64,000 nucleotides of DNA. Origin: Nitrospira sp. Lineage in GTDB: Bacteria; Nitrospirota; Nitrospiria; Nitrospirales; Nitrospiraceae. A program made the position numbers and the translations under genes. Under the pieces are notes generated by a model. The model ran no database searches. It had not been told where the DNA came from and worked only from the letters and a program-made list of their open reading frames with translations. Below are positions 35,459 to 44,419 of the stretch, piece after piece; within the stretch, counting starts at the first letter, position 1; each line of letters begins with the position of its first letter. The DNA lies in NCBI GenBank assembly GCA_024998565.1, contig JACOEM010000004.1, positions 124,001-188,000 on the forward strand. The letters run 5' to 3'.

Positions 35459-35914
35459 TTACTTGGGTTGAATGAGGAGCGGCTTCGACTGGGCGCTGCC
35501 TCCGCCGGCCACCACGATGATAAAGGACATGCCGGCTTTCGCCTCCGGCACCACGGCCTCGATCGTCGTCTCGTTCACGAAACGGTAGTCGATCTTTTCC
35601 TTGGAGGCGGCGCTGAAGGTCACGCCATGGAAGCATTCCTTGCTCCCGAAATTTTCACCCTTGATGGTGATTTTTTCACCGGGTTTCGCTTCATCCGGTT
35701 CAACTTTCGCAATGGAAGGACGTTTGGAACGGTCACAGACCGGGTCGCTTTCCAGTTTGGAGGTGTCCGATCCCTTGATCGACTCGGTATTGAACATCGT
35801 ATACCCGGCGCCCTCGACCATCGCTCCTTCCTGGGCATGCCCAGCGGGGACGGCAACGAACGTGGTTCCGAGCACAAGGGTGCATCCGAGCATGCAGGTG
35901 ACAATAGTGCGCAT
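35459..35914 (-). CDS. Exported IPT/TIG-domain protein
   Basis: 151 residues. Signal peptide (RTIVTCMLGCTLVLGTTFV, cleavage near GHAQ), then a short unassigned part and an IPT/TIG-type Ig-like domain (PSIAKVEPDEAKPGEKITIK, GENFGSKECFHGVTF, VVPEAKAGMSFIIVVAGG). Two cysteines may form a disulfide. GAGGAGG lies 5 nt before the ATG. It follows the PstS-like gene by 12 nt; perhaps an envelope accessory protein. Confidence 0.7.
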   Translation of the reverse strand: MRTIVTCMLGCTLVLGTTFVAVPAGHAQEGAMVEGAGYTMFNTESIKGSDTSKLESDPVCDRSKRPSIAKVEPDEAKPGEKITIKGENFGSKECFHGVTFSAASKEKIDYRFVNETTIEAVVPEAKAGMSFIIVVAGGGSAQSKPLLIQPK

Positions 35915-35926
35915 AAAAGCCTCCTC

Positions 35927-36751
35927 TTATGGAGATGATGTCTTCGGGAGCGGTGTATAAGATTCGCTGATGATTTTTTGTCCGTCCTCCGACAGGGCAA
36001 ATTGTTCGAAGGCCTCAACGAGCGGATCCGGCTCATTGTGCGACAGCAATAGGACCGGGCGGCGCAGGGTGTACCGGCCATCCTTGACGGTGGGCGTTTC
36101 CGGTTCGATCTTATCGACCGGCAGCAGCTTCACGGGCACACCGGATGCCACTGCCTCCAGGGCCTGGCCGAGAGATACAAAGGCGACGGCCGAGTGGGGC
36201 GGGAGGGTGCCGGCGATTGTCTTGATCACTTTTTCGTCTTTGGCGATGACCTTTGCGCCCTCGGGAATTTTGCCGGCGATGCCGAGCTGTTGCTCGAAGG
36301 CGTCGCGATTATTTTCATTGCGCGGCCGGTCGATCAGCAGGACCTTCGTATCCGGTCCGCCGAGATCGGCCCATACTTTGTACTTTCCGGAAAAGAGCTC
36401 AGCGACTTCCTGTTTGGTGACCTCTTTGGTGAAGTTCGACCGGTGCACCATGATGGCGATGCCGTCCCAGGCGATCTGGAACGAGCGCAGGCCGTCCTCC
36501 GCGGTTCCGGTCACCGCAATTTTGGCCTGTTTGGTCTTCACCAGATCGAGCGGCTTCGAATTGTCGTCCCAGACGACGTCGATGTAGGCGCGGGGATTGG
36601 CTTTTTCAAACGCATGGGCCAGCGATTCGATGACCCGCTGTTCGGGCCCGTGGCCGGCGATGACCATTGATCCGGCCACCTCGGCTGAAGCCGGGAGGCC
36701 CGTGAGACAGAGAAGAGCGGCACAGACAAATCCGCTGATACGGGTGTGCAT
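35927..36751 (-). CDS. PstS-like periplasmic substrate-binding protein
   Basis: 274 residues with a signal peptide (cleavage near PASA). The mature part has SMVIAGHGPEQRVIESLAHA, DGIAIMVHRSNF, ELFSGKYKVWADLGG, RNENNRDAFEQQL and YTLRRPVLLLSHNEP, the fold pattern of the phosphate ABC transporter binding protein family (PBP-like 2). No transporter genes are adjacent and the phosphate-loop TGSG motif is not obvious, so the ligand is open. Confidence 0.75.
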   Translation of the reverse strand: MHTRISGFVCAALLCLTGLPASAEVAGSMVIAGHGPEQRVIESLAHAFEKANPRAYIDVVWDDNSKPLDLVKTKQAKIAVTGTAEDGLRSFQIAWDGIAIMVHRSNFTKEVTKQEVAELFSGKYKVWADLGGPDTKVLLIDRPRNENNRDAFEQQLGIAGKIPEGAKVIAKDEKVIKTIAGTLPPHSAVAFVSLGQALEAVASGVPVKLLPVDKIEPETPTVKDGRYTLRRPVLLLSHNEPDPLVEAFEQFALSEDGQKIISESYTPLPKTSSP

Positions 36752-36846
36752 GCTGAACCGGTCTCCTCTCAGTCTTGAGCCGCTGGACGGCTCTGTCTCA
36801 CAGCGATGCCACAGGGCGGGAGTTCCGCCCGGCGTCAGGGCTCTAC

Positions 36847-37164
36847 CTATGCGTCGGTGCCTTCAGGAGGAGCCGCGGCTCCGGCGCCTGACATCATGTC
36901 CGGCGTGACATCCACGCGCTTACCCATGGCGGGCGGCAGTTTGGAAAACCGATCCATACGCTCGTTTAACATGTCATAGGCTCTGATCTCTTCGAATCCG
37001 GGCTTGTGGGAGCCTTTGACCTTGGAGGCAAACGCCGAGAGCATTCTGGTGGCGCCGACCTTGTTGCACTGGGGACAGACGGTGTCTTCCGGTCGTGCAT
37101 GGACGGACTGGGTGGCCTCGAACTGATGGGTACATTGTTCGCAGCGATATTCGTAGACCGGCAT
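36847..37164 (-). CDS. FmdB-type zinc ribbon protein
   Basis: 105 residues. MPVYEYRCEQCTHQFEA and TVCPQCNK give the two CxxC pairs of the FmdB/CxxC_CXXC_SSSS regulatory family, seen near formamidase genes and widely elsewhere. The rest is polar and lacks known motifs. AAGGAG 6 nt before the ATG fixes the start. No neighbour explains the role. Confidence 0.75.
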   Translation of the reverse strand: MPVYEYRCEQCTHQFEATQSVHARPEDTVCPQCNKVGATRMLSAFASKVKGSHKPGFEEIRAYDMLNERMDRFSKLPPAMGKRVDVTPDMMSGAGAAAPPEGTDA

Positions 37165-37322
37165 GGCCGACTCCTTGGATGGCGCCTTCTGGCCCCGCCC
37201 TGATGGGCAAGGCTGGATAAAGCGATTCTCCTGTTGGAAACGCTTGACCCTGTGCGTAGCTTTGCACTATTGTACCGAAACTTTGTGCCGAAACGCGAGA
37301 CACAATTGGAGGATCGGTTGAA

Positions 37323-37499
37323 ATGCCCCTGTTAATTCGGAAGTACAAAGGTAGCGGTGGTGTGATGCAGGAAGAGCGTATCGACGATCCGGACCGGATT
37401 GAACGCTACATGCGTCTTTTCGAAGAGAAAGATGTCAAGAAGCTGGAAACCGGCGTCAAGACCGTGATCGAGAAGGACGAGTGGCAGCTCCTGCCCTAG
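37323..37499 (+). CDS. Small hypothetical protein (58 residues)
   Basis: ATG at 37323 with GGAGG about 10 nt upstream, and a highly charged coding sequence (EERIDDPDRIERYMRLFEEK and KLETGVKTVIEKDEW) ending LLP. Codon usage matches neighbours. It is divergent from the FmdB-type gene. No family recognised. Confidence 0.5.
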   Translation: MPLLIRKYKGSGGVMQEERIDDPDRIERYMRLFEEKDVKKLETGVKTVIEKDEWQLLP

Positions 37500-37648
37500 C
37501 GCGACCTCCCGGTTTCATCCCATAATCGAATGTTCCTCGCCGTCACGAGACTCGTCTCGGCTCGGTGTCTGCTGCGCATTGCTCTCTTGTCGAGGCACGT
37601 GGTAGGTTGAGCCGTGACGGTTATGACGTAAAAATTGGACGGGGTATT

Positions 37649-37852
37649 ATGGTGTATTGGCTTCATATTGCACGGGCGATCGATCGTGTGACGCTCCATC
37701 GGGACCGTTGCTCCGAAGTCCCATCCGGTGTGTCGAGCAGCGACTACTGGCAAGGGGGATGGTTCGACTACCCCGACAAGGAGCGGGCGCTCGCTGCGAT
37801 GGAACAGGCGGGCACCAGCGAAGAACGTAAATGCGCGTTGTGCAAACCATGA
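37649..37852 (+). CDS. Small hypothetical protein (67 residues)
   Basis: Starts MVYWLHIARAIDRVTLH and ends with a CALC cysteine pair; DYPDKERALAAMEQAG looks like a compact folded unit. The ORF opens earlier but the upstream part is low quality; GACGGGG precedes the ATG at 37649. Function unknown. Confidence 0.45.
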   Translation: MVYWLHIARAIDRVTLHRDRCSEVPSGVSSSDYWQGGWFDYPDKERALAAMEQAGTSEERKCALCKP

Positions 37853-37958
37853 CGCCGGGAATGATGAATCACGAATGTTGAATGATGACGGCGGGATGGT
37901 AGGAGACGCGTCCTCCTGTCCCACCGACTTCCTTCGTCGTTCGTGACTTTTGTTTGCC

Positions 37959-38837
37959 ATGCCTCAATTCGCGCTGCTCCTCACGACGTTTGTGTGGGGG
38001 GCGACGTTTCCAGCCACCAAGGCAGCGCTCGAACAAATCTCTCCGCTCTCGTTTCTATTCCTGCGATTTCTCCTCGGCATGATCGTTGTGTTTGCGGTGT
38101 TGCTGTTTCTGCGTCGCCCTCTGATTCGTGACACCTCTATGATGCGGGCCAGCCTGATTGCGACCGCCTGGTTGTTCATCGGGTATGTGTTGCAGACCGT
38201 GGGGCTTCGCTTCACGACGGCCTCGAACTCGGCCTTTATCACAGTGCTGTACGTGGTATTTGTGCCGTTGTATCTATTCCGCTTGGGGCTTCACACCTGG
38301 GTTTCCAATGCGATCGCCTTGGCCGGCCTCTGGCTGCTGGTCAAGCCGACGGCCTCCGCCAATCTTGGGGATCTGCTGACGCTGGGGAGTGCGGCTGCGT
38401 TTGCCGCCCATATGGTATGTCTGGAACGGTATACCCGTGTGGCGGATCCGGTCTCGTTGTTCGTATGGCAATTGTTGCTGATGACCGTGGCCATGTCGGG
38501 GGCGATGTGGTGGGAACAGCCGACTCTCGCGATGTTTGAGCCGAGCCGCGTCCTGGCCATCGGACTTGTGGTCACCGGTATTCTGGCGACCGGGGCGTTT
38601 GCGGTCCAGATGTGGGCGCAGCGGCTTCTGCCTGCGCAGCAAGTCGCCTTGTTGTTTGCCGCGGAACCGGCCGTGGCAGCTTGGCTGGCGTGGTATTTCC
38701 TGGGTGAACAGCTGGATGCGCAGGGATGGTTCGGCAGTGCGATGATTCTCGGCGGCGTTCTGCTCGGCTCGTGGGTGACAGGTGAGTCATCCCCGTCACA
38801 GCCGGACTCGATGGCGGCGCGTTCAGAAGGAGGGTGA
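37959..38837 (+). CDS. EamA-family (DMT) transporter
   Basis: 292 residues, ten hydrophobic segments in two repeats, each with EamA features (TTFVWGATFPATKAAL at the start; ALLFAAEPAVAAWLAWYFLGEQL in the second half). Inner-membrane metabolite or drug exporter; substrate unknown. ATG at 37959 preferred to a TTG three codons upstream. The stop overlaps the ribosome site of the following gene. Confidence 0.8.
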   Translation: MPQFALLLTTFVWGATFPATKAALEQISPLSFLFLRFLLGMIVVFAVLLFLRRPLIRDTSMMRASLIATAWLFIGYVLQTVGLRFTTASNSAFITVLYVVFVPLYLFRLGLHTWVSNAIALAGLWLLVKPTASANLGDLLTLGSAAAFAAHMVCLERYTRVADPVSLFVWQLLLMTVAMSGAMWWEQPTLAMFEPSRVLAIGLVVTGILATGAFAVQMWAQRLLPAQQVALLFAAEPAVAAWLAWYFLGEQLDAQGWFGSAMILGGVLLGSWVTGESSPSQPDSMAARSEGG

Positions 38838-38838
38838 A

Positions 38839-39309
38839 GTGGCTCAGAAGTTCGGTAACAATCGTTGGGTGCAAGAGGGCTTTCTCGACAACCGTCGGCC
38901 CGGTACCGTCGTCGGGCGCATGACGTTTGCAGTGTTGGGCGCGGTCGATTTCTATCTGGTCGGTGATTGTCGGGGAGAAATCGCCGGGAAGGTGATCCGG
39001 TTCAAGAACAGCCGGTTTGTCGATGAGGATCTCGCAGGGCAGGTGCTGGGGGAAGTCGAGATTCCCCAAATCGGCGACGCGAGTCTTATCTCCTTCGATC
39101 CGCATCCGCATCTGGTTCCGCACCCGTATATCGAGTGGTTTTCTATGCGGAAGAATCACTATCGTATCGAACTGGTGCCGGAGGATGCCTGGGTTGCGGC
39201 GGAAGAAGAAGTGGCGGCGATCGACCCTGTCAGTACGGAGATTCGAGATCGCCTGGCGCCGCAGTACGGGCGTAAGGCGGCATCGGCAGATGAATCGGAA
39301 TGGGTGTAG
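38839..39309 (+). CDS. Hypothetical cytoplasmic protein
   Basis: 156 residues, GTG start fixed by AAGGAGG 5 nt before and by lying 2 nt after the transporter stop. The sequence is mixed alpha/beta with HPHLVPHPYIEWF in the middle and an acidic C-terminal part. No family recognised. Probably in the same transcript as the EamA transporter. Confidence 0.65.
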   Translation: MAQKFGNNRWVQEGFLDNRRPGTVVGRMTFAVLGAVDFYLVGDCRGEIAGKVIRFKNSRFVDEDLAGQVLGEVEIPQIGDASLISFDPHPHLVPHPYIEWFSMRKNHYRIELVPEDAWVAAEEEVAAIDPVSTEIRDRLAPQYGRKAASADESEWV

Positions 39310-39320
39310 ATTCGAACGAA

Positions 39321-39347
39321 GGGGGCGGGCCGTGAACGGCCGCCCCC
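39321..39347. terminator. Hairpin between convergent genes
   Basis: GGGGGC-GGGCCG pairs with CGGCC-GCCCCC with one bulged G and a TGAA loop, between stop codons at 39309 and 39356. A likely bidirectional terminator. Confidence 0.6.
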
Positions 39348-39355
39348 GGTCTCGG

Positions 39356-40372
39356 TCAGGCGAGTTTATTCTTCCCTTCCCGCACGTGTGCGGGCACTTC
39401 CCGAATATCCCAGATCAGCCCCAGCGCTTGCAGGCCCCTCAGCATGTAGTACGTGATGTCGATTTCCCACCAATAGAATCCCTGGCGGGTTGAGGCGGCA
39501 TAGTAGTGGTGGTTATTGTGCCAGCCTTCGCCGAGGGTAATCATGGCAAGGATGAAGTTGTTCTTGCTGTCGTCTCCCGTCTTGTAGCGCTGGGAGCCAT
39601 ACACATGGGACAGCGAGTTAATCGTGCAGGTGCCATGGAGCAGCGCGACGGTGGACACGAAGAACCCCCAAATGAGCATCTGCGGGCCATTCGTGCCGAG
39701 GCTCGGGGCATAGGCTTCCAGGAACTTGCCCAAGCCGAACATCCCGAAGCCGCAAATGGTGGGGACGAGGGTATCGAATCGATCCAGGAAGACCAGTTCC
39801 GGAAACTTGGCGAAATCGCCGATGCTCTTCAAACGCGGCGGGAAAAACTTTTTGGAACTGATCCAGCCGATGTGGGCCCAGAGGAATCCACCCTGGCGCA
39901 CCGAATGCGTGTCTTCCGGTTTGTCTGAGTAAATGTGGTGGTGTCGATGGTGACCGCCCCACCAGAGCGGGCCGCGTTGCGCGCAGGACGCCCCGAGCAG
40001 GGCAAAGGCGAACTGACAGGCCCGGGAGGTCTTGAAAGTACGGTGCGAGAAATAGCGGTGGTACCATCCCGTGATGGCGAACATGCGGATGAAGTAGAAC
40101 CCCGCTGCGACCCCTACGGCGACCCAACTCCATCCAACGATGAACACGCCCAGGCAGAGCAGGTGCACGATGATGAGCGGGATGGCCCGCAACCAGTCGA
40201 CCGTCGGTGGGGCGGTATCCGTTTGCATTTTTTCAATACCCGCCCACGAGTCAAACCAGCGTATGATGGTGATCCACGGTCCATCGTTCGCCGGTTGTTC
40301 GCCTGGCTGCACATTGGTTTTGGAAAGCTCACCGTTTTCGGGTAAGGTGAGTGGTTGCAGATCACTACTCAT
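39356..40372 (-). CDS. Membrane fatty-acid (acyl-CoA) desaturase
   Basis: 338 residues with four membrane segments and three histidine boxes: HRYFSH (about residue 105), HRHHH (about 142) and HNNHH (about 285), the di-iron ligands of delta-9-type desaturases. It would introduce double bonds into membrane acyl chains using an external electron donor. The ATG at 40372 has GGAGG close upstream. A TATAAT about 180 bp upstream on the minus strand may be its promoter. Confidence 0.85.
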   Translation of the reverse strand: MSSDLQPLTLPENGELSKTNVQPGEQPANDGPWITIIRWFDSWAGIEKMQTDTAPPTVDWLRAIPLIIVHLLCLGVFIVGWSWVAVGVAAGFYFIRMFAITGWYHRYFSHRTFKTSRACQFAFALLGASCAQRGPLWWGGHHRHHHIYSDKPEDTHSVRQGGFLWAHIGWISSKKFFPPRLKSIGDFAKFPELVFLDRFDTLVPTICGFGMFGLGKFLEAYAPSLGTNGPQMLIWGFFVSTVALLHGTCTINSLSHVYGSQRYKTGDDSKNNFILAMITLGEGWHNNHHYYAASTRQGFYWWEIDITYYMLRGLQALGLIWDIREVPAHVREGKNKLA

Positions 40373-40736
40373 GCCACCTCCACAGTTATGCGAATCTAGG
40401 ATGCGTTATCGAGGGGTCGCGCCGCGGTTCCACTAGCGTGACTAACTCATCGCGGCGCTTGCGAGTGATGCGACTAGGCAGGCCGCTGAATGCTCTGGAT
40501 TGTGTCGATCAGTGAGTGAGGATACTCAGGCTCAAAGACACGTGCGATCATTATACACAGATTCACGGAGAAATGTCCTGAGAATTTTTCCGTATGACTG
40601 TCATGTTTTTTCGTCGAATGAGCGGCAGAATCGGAACCGCCGCCCTTCCGGTGTCCGAATGATCTCAGGCGAGGAGCCGGTTCGGCGCAAGATTGTTTGA
40701 CTCTGTTCGGACCGCCCCTCTAAAATGTGCCCCATT
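40373..40736. other. Divergent intergenic region, desaturase/hemE
   Basis: 364 bp without a gene. It holds a minus-strand TATAAT (40555-40550) with a weak AGGACA 18 nt upstream, reading to the desaturase, and the hemE promoter at 40697-40726. Nothing else is evident. Confidence 0.5.
40697..40726 (+). promoter_or_regulatory. hemE promoter
   Basis: TTGACT and TAAAAT separated by 18 nt. The -10 box ends 10 nt before the hemE ATG and there is no Shine-Dalgarno between, so the transcript may be leaderless or nearly so. Confidence 0.55.
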
Positions 40737-41762
40737 ATGAATGATCGATTTTTGAAAGCGTGCCGGCGCGAACCGGTTGATTGCACGCCGGTCTGGTTCA
40801 TGCGCCAGGCAGGCCGTTACATGATTGAATACCGCCGGTTACGAGAAAAGCATTCCATTCTCGAGCTCTGCAAGACGCCGGAATTAGCGGCGCAGGTCAC
40901 ACTGCAGCCGATCGACCGGTTTGCGCTCGATGCCGCCATTATTTTTGCCGATATCCTGCTTCCGCTTGAGCCGATGGGACTCTCCCTGGAGTTCGCGGAG
41001 GGCGAGGGGCCGATCATTCACAATCCTGTGCGGGATCGGGCCGCGGTAGACCGCCTCAAGGTCATCGATGACACCGGATTGCAGTACGTGATGGACGCGA
41101 TCAGTCTGACCCGCAAGATGCTGGCGGGCCGTGTGCCCCTGATCGGCTTTGCCGGGGCGCCCTTTACGCTGGCCAGTTATGCGATTGAGGGCGGAAGTTC
41201 CAGAAACTATATCCATACGAAGCAGATGATGTATCGCGAGCCGGAAATCTGGCATCGCTTGATGGATAAATTCGCGCGCGTGATTACGGGCTACCTTCGT
41301 CGTCAGATCAAGGCCGGTGCTCAGGCTGTGCAACTGTTCGATAGCTGGGTCGGGTGTCTGTCGGCCGGAGACTATGACGAATACGTCATGCCGCATGTGC
41401 AGCTGATTTTTGAGGGACTCAAGCATGAAGGCGTCCCATTGATCCATTTCGGCACGGGCACCACGGCCATTCTCAAGGCGATGCGTCAGGCAGGTGGCGA
41501 CGTAATCGGCATCGATTGGCGCATCCCGATCGACGAGGCCTGGGCCATGGTGGGCTACGATCGGGCCGTACAGGGGAATCTCGATCCGGTGACGTTGTTC
41601 GGGCCGATGTCCGAGATCGAGCGCCGCGTGACAGACATTCTCCGCCGGGCCGCAGGGCGTCCGGGCCACATTTTCAATCTGGGCCATGGGATTCTTCCCA
41701 ATACTCCCGTGGAGAATGTCGCTGCCACGATCGATCTGGTGCATAAGCTGAGCACGCGATGA
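40737..41762 (+). CDS. hemE: Uroporphyrinogen decarboxylase
   Basis: 341 residues. VWFMRQAGRYMIEYR near the start, DAAIIFADILLPLEPMG, GFAGAPFTLASYAIEGG and VQLFDSWVGCLS are UroD signatures, including the Asp and Arg that bind the substrate. It converts uroporphyrinogen III to coproporphyrinogen III in the cytoplasm. ATG at 40737 chosen because MNDRFLKACRR matches the family start; an in-frame ATG at 40725 lies inside the -10 box. Its stop overlaps hemH (ATGA). Confidence 0.9.
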   Translation: MNDRFLKACRREPVDCTPVWFMRQAGRYMIEYRRLREKHSILELCKTPELAAQVTLQPIDRFALDAAIIFADILLPLEPMGLSLEFAEGEGPIIHNPVRDRAAVDRLKVIDDTGLQYVMDAISLTRKMLAGRVPLIGFAGAPFTLASYAIEGGSSRNYIHTKQMMYREPEIWHRLMDKFARVITGYLRRQIKAGAQAVQLFDSWVGCLSAGDYDEYVMPHVQLIFEGLKHEGVPLIHFGTGTTAILKAMRQAGGDVIGIDWRIPIDEAWAMVGYDRAVQGNLDPVTLFGPMSEIERRVTDILRRAAGRPGHIFNLGHGILPNTPVENVAATIDLVHKLSTR

Positions 41763-42709
41763 GCATGTCTGTGACGCCACAACCGGTTGCCGTCTTGCTG
41801 ATGGCTATGGGTGGCCCTGATTGCCTGGAGAATGTCGAGCCGTATCTTCAGGATGTTCGAGGCGGACGGCCGACTTCTCCTGAACTGGTGGAGGAAATCC
41901 GCGAGCGTTATCGTGCGACCGGCGGGAAATCTCCGGTGCTCGATATCACGCGCGAGGTGGCACGGGCGTTAGAACTGCGGCTGAATGCGTCGGGAGACGT
42001 GCCGTATCGCTGCTACGTAGGGTTGCGGCACTGGCATCCGTTCATCAAGGAAACCTACGCGGAATTGCTCGAGGCCTTGCCGGACCGCATCATCGGGTTG
42101 TGCATGGCCCCGCAATATTCTTCGCTCAGCATCGGCGCTTATATGAAAACGGTCGAGGAGGCGAGGGCAGAGCTTGCCAGCGAGACCCCGATCAGCTTCG
42201 TGACGAGTTGGCATCGCCACCCACTGCTGATCGCCGCCATCGTCGAGAATATTCGCCGGACGTTGGGGAAATTTCCCGCCGAGGTGCGAGCGCACGTGCC
42301 GGTCCTGTTCACCGCCCACAGTTTGCCGGAGCGCGTGGTGGCCATGAAGGATCCGTATCCCGAGGAAGTGCAAGGAACCGCCCGGACGGTCTGTGAACAA
42401 CTCGGAAGTCAGCCGACGCGGTTTGCGTATCAAAGTCAGGGACGTTCCGGGGAGAAGTGGCTCGGTCCATCGGTCGAAGAGATGTTGGCGGAATTGGCGC
42501 AGGAAGGCCATCGCCATGTCCTGGTGGCGCCGATCGGCTTTATCTGCGACCATGTGGAAACCCTCTTCGATATCGATATTGAACTGAAGCAGTTGGCTTT
42601 GAGCAAGGGGGTCCAGCTGGAACGTATTCCCATGTTGAACGCCTCGGCTCCATTGATCGACATTCTGATGTCGGTGGTGGAGGCACACGAGTCCTCGCTG
42701 GTTCATTAG
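41759..42709 (+). CDS. hemH: Ferrochelatase
   Basis: 316 residues. AVLLMAMGGPDCLENVEPYL, LCMAPQYSSLSIGAYMK, PVLFTAHSLPERV (catalytic His) and VLVAPIGFICDHVETLFDID (the conserved His and Glu region) identify HemH, which inserts ferrous iron into protoporphyrin IX. Translationally coupled to hemE by an ATGA overlap. A palindromic element follows directly after the stop codon, before hemG. Confidence 0.9.
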   Translation: MSMSVTPQPVAVLLMAMGGPDCLENVEPYLQDVRGGRPTSPELVEEIRERYRATGGKSPVLDITREVARALELRLNASGDVPYRCYVGLRHWHPFIKETYAELLEALPDRIIGLCMAPQYSSLSIGAYMKTVEEARAELASETPISFVTSWHRHPLLIAAIVENIRRTLGKFPAEVRAHVPVLFTAHSLPERVVAMKDPYPEEVQGTARTVCEQLGSQPTRFAYQSQGRSGEKWLGPSVEEMLAELAQEGHRHVLVAPIGFICDHVETLFDIDIELKQLALSKGVQLERIPMLNASAPLIDILMSVVEAHESSLVH

Positions 42710-42711
42710 GC

Positions 42712-42832
42712 GGATGTTGAAAAAGGCCTGCAGCTTTGTTCTCGCATCGCTCCGAGGTTCGACGTACCCAGCCACGTACGACTCACCTCGTCGCTTGCTG
42801 CGGCCGCGCTGCAGGACCTTTTTGAACATCCT
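42712..42832. repeat. Dispersed palindromic element, copy B
   Basis: Arms GGATGTTGAAAAAGG-CCTGCAG and CTGCAGGA-CCTTTTTGAACATCC pair over about 21 bp. An inner CGTAC-CCAGCCA-CGTAC hairpin is present. It sits 2 bp after the hemH stop. Same family as 17383-17504 and 51249-51371. Confidence 0.75.
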
Positions 42833-42889
42833 GTGGGAATCATTCGTCGATTATCCTGACGCTCGAATTGTTCAGATAGCGTCGCAGCA

Positions 42890-44374
42890 TTGTTCCACTC
42901 CCTATTAGCGGCACCACCAGTGGCGCGCACTCCACGGTCAGTTGTCATCATCGGCGGAGGCATCTCAGGCCTCTCTACGGCGTTTGCTCTCCAGGAGCAG
43001 GCGGCCGCGGCCGATCTCGCCCTCACCTGTACCATCCTCGACGCGGCACCGGTGTGGGGCGGAAAAATTCTCACGCATCGGGTCGGGCAGTTGGTCATGG
43101 AAGCGGGGCCCGACTCGTTCCTCTCGCAAAAGCCCTGGGGGATGGAGCTCTGTCGGCGTCTCGGGCTCGCCGATCAACTGATCAACACCAATCCGGTTGA
43201 GAAGAAAGCGAGTGTCTTGAGGGGCGGGCAGTTGCACGAGCTGCCGGAAGGGCTCGTGACATTCACGCCGACTCAGCTGGGGCCGTTTTTTCGCAGCGGA
43301 TTGTTGTCCTGGGTCGATCTTGCCCGTATGGGCTGCGATGTGCTGATTCCGCCGCGTCGGTCCACTGACGACGAATCGCTGGCGTCGTTTTTCCGTCGCC
43401 GGTTCGGTCGTCATGCATGCGAACGGGTCATGGAGCCGCTGATGGCCGGCATCTATGCGGGCGATGCGGAACAGATGAGCCTGCGGGCGACATTCCCTCG
43501 CTTCTACGAGCTGGAGCAGGCGCATGGCAGTGTAATTCGCGGCATGATGGCGGCCCGGCGTGCACGGGCACAGAAGGTGTCCGGAGGAGGCCCCCGACAC
43601 ACGATGTTTGTAACGTTGAAAAACGGCCTGGCCGATCTGGTGGCTGGGCTGACGGCGCAGATCCAGCAGGCCGGCGGGGTGCTGAAAGCCGGCGTTCAAG
43701 CGGAGGCGTTGCGGGTGCGCTCGCACCAGGCCGGTCGCTGGATGTACGATGTGATTTGCACCGACGGGACGGCGCTTTCGGCGGAAGCGCTGGTCTTGGC
43801 GACGCCGGCTTATGTCAGCGCTGAACTCGTTCGGCCGTTGACGCCGATGGCGGCCGGCTTGATGGACATGATTCCCTATGCCTCGACAGCCACGATCTCT
43901 CTCATCTATCCTGCCGAAGCAGTGGGGAACCGGCTCCAAGGTTTCGGTTTCGTGGTTCCACGAATCGAGGGCCGTGATTTGATTGCCGCGACCTGGACTT
44001 CCCTCAAGTGGCCCCATCGTGCACCGCCGGAGGATGTGTCGGTGCGATGTTACCTCGGCGGGGTCGGGCGAGAAGCCATTTTGCAGCGGGACGATGAGGC
44101 CCTGGTCCGGTGTGTGCGCGAGGAATTAGCTTCCCTTGTGGGCCTGCAGGCGACACCGCATTATGCCGAGGTGAATCGCTGGAATCGGGCCATGCCTCAA
44201 TATACTCTCGGGCACCTCGATCGGCTTGCGCAACTGGAGGCGGCACTCTCGCGATTCGGCGGCCTGGCCGTCACCGGCGCAGGGTATCGTGGTGTGGGCC
44301 TTCCCGATTGTATACGGGACGGCGCTGATACGGCGGCAAAGATGCTGCAGTATCTGCAAACTGCGCCGATGTGA
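42890..44374 (+). CDS. hemG: Protoporphyrinogen oxidase (FAD, HemG/HemY type)
   Basis: 494 residues. FAD-binding VVIIGGGISGLSTAFAL, VLDAAPVWGGKI-like second strand, MEAGPDSFLSQKPWG, VMEPLMAGIYAGDAEQMSL and the C-terminal VTGAGYRGVGLPDCI are the pattern of oxygen-type protoporphyrinogen IX oxidase. With hemE and hemH it completes the late haem pathway. The start is uncertain: TTG at 42890 or GTG at 42920, neither with a ribosome site; the GTG gives a start closer to the FAD motif. Confidence 0.85.
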   Translation: MFHSLLAAPPVARTPRSVVIIGGGISGLSTAFALQEQAAAADLALTCTILDAAPVWGGKILTHRVGQLVMEAGPDSFLSQKPWGMELCRRLGLADQLINTNPVEKKASVLRGGQLHELPEGLVTFTPTQLGPFFRSGLLSWVDLARMGCDVLIPPRRSTDDESLASFFRRRFGRHACERVMEPLMAGIYAGDAEQMSLRATFPRFYELEQAHGSVIRGMMAARRARAQKVSGGGPRHTMFVTLKNGLADLVAGLTAQIQQAGGVLKAGVQAEALRVRSHQAGRWMYDVICTDGTALSAEALVLATPAYVSAELVRPLTPMAAGLMDMIPYASTATISLIYPAEAVGNRLQGFGFVVPRIEGRDLIAATWTSLKWPHRAPPEDVSVRCYLGGVGREAILQRDDEALVRCVREELASLVGLQATPHYAEVNRWNRAMPQYTLGHLDRLAQLEAALSRFGGLAVTGAGYRGVGLPDCIRDGADTAAKMLQYLQTAPM

Positions 44375-44419
44375 GGTGTCAATAATGATGGTGGAAACGG
44401 GAAAAGAAGGAATACCCAG

